DNA from: an uncultured Christensenellaceae bacterium
GTDB taxonomy: Bacteria > Bacillota > Clostridia > Christensenellales > UBA3700
Assembly (NCBI GenBank): GCA_944380305.1
Contig: CALWHF010000001.1
Coordinates: 139,600 to 203,599 of the forward strand
Direction of reading: 5' to 3'
Length of the DNA stretch: 64,000 nucleotides
Shown: positions 7,488 through 13,785 of the stretch, piece after piece
How the letters are laid out: each line of letters starts with the position of its first letter
How positions within the stretch are numbered: position 1 is the stretch's first letter
The notes under the pieces: generated by a model
What the model saw: only the letters and a program-made list of their open reading frames with translations
Databases searched by the model: none
What the model was told of the DNA's origin: nothing
Program-made: the position numbers and the translations under genes

Positions 7488-7856
7488 ATGCAAAAAAATA
7501 CAAATAAACAAAAATCAAATAATAGCAAAAAGGATAAATTTCCTGAAAAATTTCCATTTTGGGCGCGTTTAAGAATCGATAAACATCGTACGACTTTGGT
7601 AATCGATGAAGAACAGGTTTTGAATAAGCAAAAGAACAAAATGGAAGAAGGCTTTGTTCATCGCGAAGCAACTCATGTAAAACACAAAGACTATGAAGAA
7701 ATCTCCCCAAATCCCGATAAAACAGATCTGAAGCCTATGTTTTTGAAACGCCCAAAAAAACATCCGAAAAGATTGTTTTCTCCTCACAATAAAAAATTGG
7801 ACATGCCAGACGATTTGAAAAAACGATACGATAAAAATAATCACAAAAAAAAATAG
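7488..7856 (+). CDS. Very basic conserved-looking protein, 122 aa
   Basis: It starts two bases after the preceding stop with GAGGT upstream. The N-terminal 18 residues are Asn/Lys-rich. The core runs through FWARLRIDKHRTTLVIDEEQV, KMEEGFVHREATHVKHKDYE and DKTDLKPMFLKRPKKHPKR, and the end is KNNHKKK. The mix of fixed-looking motifs and strong basic charge resembles hypothetical proteins I associate with Bacillota integrative elements, but I cannot give the family a name. There is no TM or signal peptide. It may bind nucleic acid or membranes. It ends where the 7854-7912 structured element begins. Confidence 0.5.
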   Translation: MQKNTNKQKSNNSKKDKFPEKFPFWARLRIDKHRTTLVIDEEQVLNKQKNKMEEGFVHREATHVKHKDYEEISPNPDKTDLKPMFLKRPKKHPKRLFSPHNKKLDMPDDLKKRYDKNNHKKK

Positions 7857-7912
7857 AGCTGATTGTTCCGCCCTTTCGGCTATTCCTTGAAATCAAGGTC
7901 ACGTCAACTCTA
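7854..7912 (+). other. Three-way-junction-like inverted repeats
   Basis: TAGAGCTGA (7854-7862) can pair with TCAACTCTA (7904-7912) at eight of nine positions. Inside lies a perfect hairpin, CCTTGA-aa-TCAAGG (7885-7898), and a weaker CCG/CGG stem. There is no T-tract, so this is not an ordinary terminator. It could be an RNA processing site, a partial terminator between two transcription blocks, or an ssDNA structure. Confidence 0.35.
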
Positions 7913-7916
7913 TATT
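7887..7916 (+). promoter_or_regulatory. Possible internal phage promoter
   Basis: TTGAAA (7887-7892) and TATATT (7911-7916) are 18 nt apart in the only gap of the block before the gene at 7960. It may drive the second half of the element (7960-10652). Weak support. Confidence 0.3.
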
Positions 7917-7959
7917 GATATTATAGTGTTTGAGCAAAAAAATGTCAAGAGGAATTAAT

Positions 7960-8157
7960 ATGCTTTACCAGATATGTATAACTGCAGACGGCAAATTCGG
8001 CGCTTACGACGTCGATAACGGTGTTCTGGCGTGCACAGCCGTAACTCTCGAAGATCTGAAAAAGAAGATAGATCAGATCTCAATAAAAGACAAAAAAAGA
8101 GGTGATCACAATGAGACTCATAGACGAACTTCTCTCTCCCCCGATCGCGGATCCTGA
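7960..8157 (+). CDS. Small hypothetical protein, 65 aa
   Basis: ATG 7960 is chosen over an upstream TTG at 7930 because AAGAGGAATTAAT places a ribosome binding site correctly and the protein then begins MLYQICITADGKFGAYDVDNG. Two strands, a short loop (ACTAVTLEDLKKKIDQISI) and a basic end suggest a compact alpha/beta fold. Its 3' end overlaps the next gene by about 47 nt in another frame. No family recognised. Confidence 0.45.
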   Translation: MLYQICITADGKFGAYDVDNGVLACTAVTLEDLKKKIDQISIKDKKRGDHNETHRRTSLSPDRGS

Positions 8158-8419
8158 TCAGGAAACCGAACCGGCTAAAAAAACGAAAAAGGAATCCATG
8201 CGCAAATACTACACTTTTTACGTCGCGCTCGGAGCGTTGAAAAATTTCGGTTATCAAGTTTTTGAAATGCCCGACGGCGATCGTCGTATGTTTTCCGAGC
8301 TCATCAAAAGTCCTTGTGTCTCTGACGCAAAAGCGAAGATCTTCTATCCTCGCCACGACGGCACAATGCTTGATAAAAACGACAATATCATTTTGACAGG
8401 AAAGGAGTATAATCAATGA
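8111..8419 (+). CDS. Small hypothetical protein, 102 aa
   Basis: ATG 8111 follows AGAGGTGATCACA; a GTG nine bases earlier is also possible. The protein begins MRLIDELLSPPIADPDQETEPAKKTKKESM and continues with RKYYTFYVALGALKNFGYQVFEMPDGDRRMF. It is soluble, with no membrane span. Its stop overlaps the ATG of the next gene (ATGA), so the two are translationally coupled. Function unknown; possibly an assembly or regulatory factor of the phage-like element. Confidence 0.5.
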   Translation: MRLIDELLSPPIADPDQETEPAKKTKKESMRKYYTFYVALGALKNFGYQVFEMPDGDRRMFSELIKSPCVSDAKAKIFYPRHDGTMLDKNDNIILTGKEYNQ

Positions 8420-9366
8420 AAAAAATTGTTCTGACCATTTCTCTTGCGATCATCGTCTGTTTGATACTCTCGACGTTCGTATGTTGCTCATATAATACCT
8501 CCGAAGGCGCATGCGCCGCCGGCGTCGACGACGGCGCACTTGCGCTCCCTCTCTCTCCGGCGCCCACGCCGGAACACTTCTCTCTCCCTTCCGGATTTAC
8601 CGCGGCAGAAATCGAAGTGAAATTCTCTGTAAAAGATTATAGCTTTAGCGTGATCGGCTGCTATATGTTCGATACAGAGATCGCCAGGTTCGTCTTCAGA
8701 GTGTATCAGAGCGAACTCGATTATTATAAACATTATCTGCAAGTAAGCGGATATACGTTCGACGGATTCAGCGGTTGGGAGCTTGCGCCCCAGGGACTTT
8801 ATTATACGGCGAATTTCGTTTCTCTGAACGACGTGTCTCTCGACTGTATACATACGCCGTTAACTTACACAGTTCAGTTCGTAGACGGCATGAGCGGAGA
8901 CGTTATTCAAACTTTGACCGCTTCTTACGGCTCGACCGTGACCGCGCCCACGCCGCGAGATTATGCGACGGACGGTCTTGTTTTCGTTGGCTGGGACGGT
9001 GGCAATTATGAGACCGTTACCCGGAACACAACGCTCTACAGCGTTTACGCGCCGGCGCGCTATGTCGACGTTACTCTTCCCGACGGATCTGTCGTTCGTC
9101 TGACGGTAGCCGAAGGAACGAAGCTTTGCGACGTTTCTGCTCCCGATTATAATGGAAAATCACTCAAATATTATGAAACTGTTTCCGGCGATCGCATTGA
9201 CGAGAACACGATCGTCAACTTTGATATGTCCGTTGTTGCGGTTTACAGCGGTTTTGAATTGCCTTCCTGGGTAAAAAACGTATTGATTATATTTGCGGCT
9301 GTTTTTGCAGCTTTATTGATAATTAGTTTTGCCGTTTTAATATTCAAAAAGAAGGTTACGCAATGA
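8416..9366 (+). CDS. Secreted InlB-repeat protein with C-terminal TM, 316 aa
   Basis: An N-terminal signal sequence (MKKIVLTISLAIIVCLILSTFVCC) is followed by a Pro/Ala linker and a globular part. A Listeria-Bacteroides (InlB B-type) repeat then spans about residues 150-215, with the typical YTVQFVDG..GDVIQTLTASYGSTVTAPT and LVFVGWDGG..YETVTRNTTLYSVY. The C-terminus carries a TM helix (VLIIFAAVFAALLIISFAVLIF) and the basic tail KKKVTQ. These repeats occur in surface adhesins. In this context it could be a virion tip or receptor-binding protein anchored in the membrane before assembly. It overlaps both neighbours by 4 nt. Confidence 0.6.
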   Translation: MKKIVLTISLAIIVCLILSTFVCCSYNTSEGACAAGVDDGALALPLSPAPTPEHFSLPSGFTAAEIEVKFSVKDYSFSVIGCYMFDTEIARFVFRVYQSELDYYKHYLQVSGYTFDGFSGWELAPQGLYYTANFVSLNDVSLDCIHTPLTYTVQFVDGMSGDVIQTLTASYGSTVTAPTPRDYATDGLVFVGWDGGNYETVTRNTTLYSVYAPARYVDVTLPDGSVVRLTVAEGTKLCDVSAPDYNGKSLKYYETVSGDRIDENTIVNFDMSVVAVYSGFELPSWVKNVLIIFAAVFAALLIISFAVLIFKKKVTQ

Positions 9367-10652
9367 AAAATTCGCAAACACGCAATACTTATATCTACTA
9401 TTTTACTCAGTCAGCCATTTGCACGATATTTTTTGTATCGTGCATTGTTTGGCTGTTTTATGCGTTTAACAGTTCAGATCTCGTGAATATAATTTTTGCT
9501 TGTGCCTTTTCGGTAATTCCGATCTTTGCGTTCTTTGCGTCGTTATTTAAGGTTTCGTTTGTAATATATTGTGATCACAATTATCATGACTATATCCTTG
9601 ACGTCGAAAACGATACTGATCACGCTTTGCTTATCGAAGGACTGCAAGGATCCGGGAAAACCGATACAGCCAAGCGATATTCTGTTATAAAATGCGATTT
9701 TTTTTGGCAACAAATACAAAGTGAATATATTCGCATGTCGCATGAATTTCTTGAGAAATCATGCGACAAAAACTGGTTTGCGCATTATCTTGAGGTAAAA
9801 GAAGTTTACGATTTTTATATAAATCGTCCTGAGCTTTTTCCTTGCCTTATATCCAACGTTCCTATGCGTGTCGATGGTAAAGAGACGCTCCGTTTTGATT
9901 TTTCAATGTTGTTGCAAAAATCTCGTCTTCCGTATAAGTCCTTAATTTTATTAGATGAAATCAAAAATTCAGGACTTTCAAATCGTTATAGCGGGAAAAT
10001 TTGTTCTGAACTTGATGAAAGTTTACGTTTCTTAAGACAATTTTCTGAAACCGTTATTGTCGCTACTGAACAAAATAAATTCATGGCTCTTCTTGAATTT
10101 CGAAATATGGCTTCCAATTATACTATGCAAAGCATGGATAATGTATTAAAGCCAAAATTTTTATTATGGGTTTTTAATAAAAAAATTGAAAAGTTTTTGA
10201 GAAAGCATGGTCCTGTTGATTATCATGAAGACGGTTTATCGCAGATTTTTCCTATTGTAAATAATGGGAAGATCTGCTTTGATAAATTATATCATTCTGA
10301 TACTAAAGTTGCTTTGAGTTTAAGAAAGTTTGAGGATTTTGTAAATAGTATTGGCTTTGTTCGATACGTTCGTGTTTTCAGAGGCTCTACACAAGGAAAT
10401 ACAGTTAATGATGCTTCTGAAAATGCTCGAGATGTTGAAATAATCGGTCGTAAAAAGATAAACAGGTATTATATGCCTGTAAAGCGTAGATATGAATCTG
10501 ATACTCGATTATTTCGTGATATAAACAAAGCTAAAGATAAATCTTTAGATTTAGTTTCATGGGGTAATGAAGTTACTATTGATCGTTTATATTGGGATAA
10601 CTTAAACGCTCAAATAGATACACATATAGTTAAACCTAATTCGAAAAAATGA
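9363..10652 (+). CDS. Zot/pI-like assembly ATPase, 429 aa
   Basis: Two N-terminal TM helices (about residues 12-34 and 40-69) precede a cytoplasmic P-loop domain. Walker A is GLQGSGKT at 93-100 and Walker B is SLILLDEI around 193-200, followed by a sensor-like VIVATEQN strand. Zot/pI proteins are the membrane ATPases that extrude filamentous phage and are the usual hallmark gene of inoviruses. The TM-first order differs from Ff pI, where the ATPase comes first. The later two thirds are AT-richer than the genes upstream. FtsK/VirB4-type alternatives are less likely given the small size and the company of SSB-like and anchored proteins. Confidence 0.65.
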   Translation: MKNSQTRNTYIYYFTQSAICTIFFVSCIVWLFYAFNSSDLVNIIFACAFSVIPIFAFFASLFKVSFVIYCDHNYHDYILDVENDTDHALLIEGLQGSGKTDTAKRYSVIKCDFFWQQIQSEYIRMSHEFLEKSCDKNWFAHYLEVKEVYDFYINRPELFPCLISNVPMRVDGKETLRFDFSMLLQKSRLPYKSLILLDEIKNSGLSNRYSGKICSELDESLRFLRQFSETVIVATEQNKFMALLEFRNMASNYTMQSMDNVLKPKFLLWVFNKKIEKFLRKHGPVDYHEDGLSQIFPIVNNGKICFDKLYHSDTKVALSLRKFEDFVNSIGFVRYVRVFRGSTQGNTVNDASENARDVEIIGRKKINRYYMPVKRRYESDTRLFRDINKAKDKSLDLVSWGNEVTIDRLYWDNLNAQIDTHIVKPNSKK

Positions 10653-10657
10653 TAATG

Positions 10658-10756
10658 CTATTATACCGCGCCGCCGCGAAAGCAGTGCTCGCGGCGGCGC
10701 GGTGTTTAGCGATAATAGGTTGTTTAAGCAATCCGCTTAATACGCGCGCAGCGCGT
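10658..10756. other. Three-hairpin intergenic region, candidate phage origin/packaging signal
   Basis: Directly after the Zot-like gene lie three inverted repeats. The largest has an outer 7-bp stem (10658-10664 with 10712-10718) and an inner perfect 13-bp GC-rich stem (10666-10678 with 10690-10702). The second is TTAAGC/GCTTAA (10724-10729, 10735-10740) and the third is ACGCGC/GCGCGT (10742-10747, 10751-10756). No T-tract follows. Stacked hairpins in the main non-coding gap are how filamentous phages carry their packaging signal and replication origins. Confidence 0.45.
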
Positions 10757-10786
10757 CCGATATAAAAACTAAAATTGAGGTGCAAC

Positions 10787-11128
10787 ATGTATATTCTTTA
10801 TAAACAGACAAAGGCGAAAAATGAGAACGAGAAACCAACTATTCTCGACGCCGAAATCGTGCCCAAATCTAAAATTCAAGAGATCCTTCAGAAAATCAAA
10901 AACTTCAACGCTAACGATAAAAACGTCGAACGAAAGGTCATTGAAGCCGATGACACTACTCTGACCGCTTTTCTGGCACGCGATCGCCAATACGATATGG
11001 GAAAATTCGACGAAGCAGTCGCTGAAGTGAAGCAACGTTGTGAATCTTTGACTACAGCGTTCGAAAAGCTCTTCGCTTTCTATACAGAAGCGCGGGAGTA
11101 TAATGATCAGCATAAACCTGAAGACTGA
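10787..11128 (+). CDS. Hypothetical protein, 113 aa
   Basis: ATG 10787 follows GAGGTGCAAC, and the protein starts MYILYKQTKAKNENEKPT. The rest is mostly helical and charged, with no TM (PKSKIQEILQKIKNFNANDKNVERKVIEADD, then a long C-terminal helix FDEAVAEVKQRCESLTTAFEKLFAFYTEARE). It is the last plus-strand gene of the element, separated from the Zot-like gene by the hairpin region. Base composition matches the early genes rather than the ATPase gene. Function unknown. Confidence 0.55.
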   Translation: MYILYKQTKAKNENEKPTILDAEIVPKSKIQEILQKIKNFNANDKNVERKVIEADDTTLTAFLARDRQYDMGKFDEAVAEVKQRCESLTTAFEKLFAFYTEAREYNDQHKPED

Positions 11129-11486
11129 TTGACCGGACCCGGGTGAAAGTCCCGTAGATATAGATCTGCTCTTAATATCTATAACGCAAGGATATGAAAA
11201 TACCCTTACTTTTGCATACTTGATTTCAAATTAAGAGAAACAAAGAAAAGTTCGTCAAAAGAAACAAAGAGAAAAACTTTGATAGATAAAATACATACAT
11301 ATGCATTAGCGCGTCTTTTATCTAACATACAAAATTATTACTATTACATTCATCTATAAAATATTATAATATTTTAGTGTTACGCTGCGGACAATCTGTT
11401 GATAACTTCGCTCACGAGACCCCTCAGATTTATGTTTTTTTCGTGTAATCGACCTGAAAAGTCGATAAAAGCTGGATTTTACATAA

Positions 11487-11503
11487 CCCCTCTTTCTCCG
11501 CCA
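11487..11503 (+). other. tRNA-Ser 3'-end-like sequence, possible attachment site
   Basis: CCCCTCTTTCTCCGCCA reads like the acceptor 3' strand, discriminator G and CCA of a bacterial tRNA-Ser. Nothing upstream forms the rest of a tRNA (no matching GGAGAAA 5' strand). Fragments of this kind are left when an element integrates into the 3' end of a tRNA gene. It would mark a right junction of the phage-like element, with the intact tRNA to the left of the window. Confidence 0.35.
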
Positions 11504-11530
11504 TCGCAAAGCTCGGCGTTTGAGCATAAA

Positions 11531-11561
11531 AAATGAGTGACTCAAGGTCACTCGTTTTTTT
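11531..11561. terminator. Bidirectional terminator
   Basis: A perfect 7-bp stem GAGTGAC (11535-11541) / GTCACTC (11547-11553) with a 5-nt loop is flanked by A-runs on the left and seven T on the right. It can stop transcripts from both the phage side and the minus-strand defence cluster. Confidence 0.75.
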
Positions 11562-11699
11562 ATACCTTTTTGCCTTCGCTTTTCATATGTGCCACTCTCA
11601 ACACGACTCTAATTATTTAGATATGGTATTCGCCTGACTCCGAAACATCGGTAGTCGGTAATTGAATTTTAGAAAATATATTGATTATAAAGTATTATA

Positions 11700-13673
11700 T
11701 TAATTAAAAAAGAAGTTTTTTTTGAAATTGATGCTAAAGAAAGTTTTCGCCTCATCCAAATTCATTACTATCCACTCCCTAGATTTTCGCGCCTCTAATG
11801 TTTCAGGCAATTCTTTAATTATTCTTTCAGCCTCATACGTCGCACCTGCATTGTACCTTAATTCATTGTTTTTATTATCGATTCTGAATTCTTTGCGATT
11901 TATCTTCCACGCATGTTTTATCATTTCTATTGCTTTTTTACCCGTAACAAATTCACTGAAATAATCTTCAAGCGAAAGTTCTCTTATATATTCAGGCAAA
12001 TTATTATTATATTCATTAAATATTTCGTACAATATTATTGATGAAGTATGTAATATGTCGGGAGCACATTCTGCTTCTTCCTGTGACATTTCATAAAATA
12101 AATCAGGTATCTTTTCAAGCATCCTTCTCAAATATTCACGATAAAATGCCGTACCTATTTTTTGTTGAGTTATTCGAACTATTCTGCTTTTCATAACTTC
12201 GGTATTAGTTAAACCTGCTTCGACCCTACAAATTACAGTACGTCTAATAACTTCAGGAGCAACCGCTTTTACATCTTCGTTAGCACTTATCACGACCGCC
12301 GGATAATTGACATCATGCTCGACTATACCGAAATCGTCATTTTTTATTGTTTCTATCGCATGCTGATTAAATCTAGTATTTGTCAAATCGTCTACTATTA
12401 TCGGTGCTCCTTTAATTTCATGCTTAAGGCTCTCTATTGTTGAACGAGTAAAATCAGGAGCAGATATTTTAGGCTTTTGCCCTATCATCATTTTTAACAA
12501 TGTTTCCAAAAAACTAGTTTTGCCAGCTTTACTTTTTCCATATAACAAGCCAAACACCGGATAAGGCAGCTTGTTCTGATCATATTTTGATGCGTGATCT
12601 CGCATCACAGCCATAAACGGCGAACAGAAAAACCAATTCGCAAATTCATAATATCTGAATTGCATTTCAGCATAATTACCATGAAATTTATTGTATCCTT
12701 CCATATAATCCAGGAACAATTCTATGTCTTTCCTTATATCAACCTTTGGCGGATTCAAATCTAAATCAGAGCCATTCAAATTGACCGTCTTTTTGGATAC
12801 ATCCACACACAGACGAGGATATTCACTTCTCAACTCGTGTTCTCTTTTATTATTATCGATGATTTGTCTCTTTATTTTTACAATGTGATCAGTTGAAATT
12901 AGTATTTTGCCTGTCAATTTATCCTGCTTCGGAACAAACGATTCAATTTTCTTTGCCAAAGTATTCACGTCTATAACAAACTCAATATTTTCTATATTTG
13001 ATTTTATCGGTTCAATGATCTCGACTTTCTTCCTTTCTATCGTTTTTGATATCGGCAACAAATCGATATTTTCATCAATATCTGCAAAATCTATTGCTTT
13101 TTTTGTGATCTCATCTGTGCTCTCATCCCTTAAAGTGCGATAGACATTATCATACCAATCATAAGCATCGTTACCATCCATATAACATATATTTTCTCTT
13201 TGTAATCCGTTAAATGCATTGTATGACATATTGGCAGATCCCATTATCACCCGTTTCTTGCCATTATTTGACCGAAGCAAATAAATCTTCTCATGAGACA
13301 ATCTGTTTCTAGCTACGAAAAGTCTTACTTCGCCCCTGTCAACCCTGTCTAATATTTTTTGTTGTGATTTAGTCACTACGTTTCTGATTACATCAATTAC
13401 TTTTGATTGAAAAGCAAAAATCTCATGAATTTTTCCTTGTATAATGTTTTCACAACCAAAAATTATCTCTACTGTGTTAAACTTTTCTGCTAATGTTGCA
13501 ATAAATCCAATACCAGAGGAATAGGTTATTGCCTTCAAATCGTCATATCCCTCAAACAACTCCTGCCAAGTCATTGACTTCACTTGAATATATTCTGCTT
13601 TAACCACATCCAATTTATTATTAATAGCTGTTTTCCCTTCTTCGACCATATCAAATATACTTATATTTTCCAT
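11700..13673 (-). CDS. PLD-like nuclease fused to P-loop ATPase, 657 aa
   Basis: Residues 1-170 form one phospholipase-D-type half domain: H127 and K129 in SHEKIYLLRSNNGKK, followed by GSANMS (145-150) and a late Glu (about 160), the HxK...GSxN pattern of PLD nucleases. Residues 370-490 hold a P-loop ATPase: Walker A GKSKAGKT (379-386), Walker B APIIVDDL (about 423-430), sensor VISANED, and an arginine-finger candidate VIRRT. The ATPase part recalls superfamily 3 / AAA-type viral helicase or restriction motors. PLD-ATPase fusions fit DNA-damaging defence effectors. It lies 112 nt behind the RT-HD gene on the same strand and is equally AT-rich. Whether it belongs to the same system is inferred. 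Confidence 0.7.
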   Translation of the reverse strand: MENISIFDMVEEGKTAINNKLDVVKAEYIQVKSMTWQELFEGYDDLKAITYSSGIGFIATLAEKFNTVEIIFGCENIIQGKIHEIFAFQSKVIDVIRNVVTKSQQKILDRVDRGEVRLFVARNRLSHEKIYLLRSNNGKKRVIMGSANMSYNAFNGLQRENICYMDGNDAYDWYDNVYRTLRDESTDEITKKAIDFADIDENIDLLPISKTIERKKVEIIEPIKSNIENIEFVIDVNTLAKKIESFVPKQDKLTGKILISTDHIVKIKRQIIDNNKREHELRSEYPRLCVDVSKKTVNLNGSDLDLNPPKVDIRKDIELFLDYMEGYNKFHGNYAEMQFRYYEFANWFFCSPFMAVMRDHASKYDQNKLPYPVFGLLYGKSKAGKTSFLETLLKMMIGQKPKISAPDFTRSTIESLKHEIKGAPIIVDDLTNTRFNQHAIETIKNDDFGIVEHDVNYPAVVISANEDVKAVAPEVIRRTVICRVEAGLTNTEVMKSRIVRITQQKIGTAFYREYLRRMLEKIPDLFYEMSQEEAECAPDILHTSSIILYEIFNEYNNNLPEYIRELSLEDYFSEFVTGKKAIEMIKHAWKINRKEFRIDNKNNELRYNAGATYEAERIIKELPETLEARKSREWIVMNLDEAKTFFSINFKKNFFFN

Positions 13674-13745
13674 ATTTTTACCCCGCTGCTAAATATATTC
13701 GTACATCCCTGCAAAAGATATATCATTTTCTATTATCCTCGCAGT

Positions 13746-13768
13746 AATATGACAACATATGTCATATT
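13746..13768. promoter_or_regulatory. 23-bp perfect dyad upstream of PLD-ATPase gene
   Basis: AATATGACA (13746-13754) and TGTCATATT (13760-13768) are perfect inverted repeats around 5 nt. They sit in the 112-nt gap between the RT-HD stop and the PLD-ATPase start, with no T-tract. The form fits a dimeric repressor operator for separate control of the PLD-ATPase gene. A transcript hairpin is the alternative. Confidence 0.4.
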
Positions 13769-13785
13769 GAAATAATTTTCATAAT

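Larger units (their letters stand above)
11129..11699. other. 571-nt gene-free, structure-rich gap
   Basis: No credible reading frame is present on either strand. The left part has several inverted repeats. CTCTTAAT (11169-11176) pairs with ATTAAGAG (11230-11237) and encloses an imperfect hairpin, AAGGATAT-gaaa-ATACCCTT (11188-11207). An alternative stem, TATAGAT (11159-11165) with ATCTATA (11177-11183), competes with it. Near-identical A-rich stretches (AGAAACAAAG twice, about 11235-11265) follow. The right part holds a tRNA-like 3' end, small hairpins and a terminator. This could encode a structured RNA or mark the element boundary. Confidence 0.4.

Noticed and set aside
11680..11710. dif-like sequence (ATTGATTATAA, 4 nt, TTATATTAATT) at the phage/defence boundary as XerCD site
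   Set aside because: The central region is 4 rather than 6 nt and only 8 of 11 arm positions are symmetric. AT-rich sequence gives such matches by chance.
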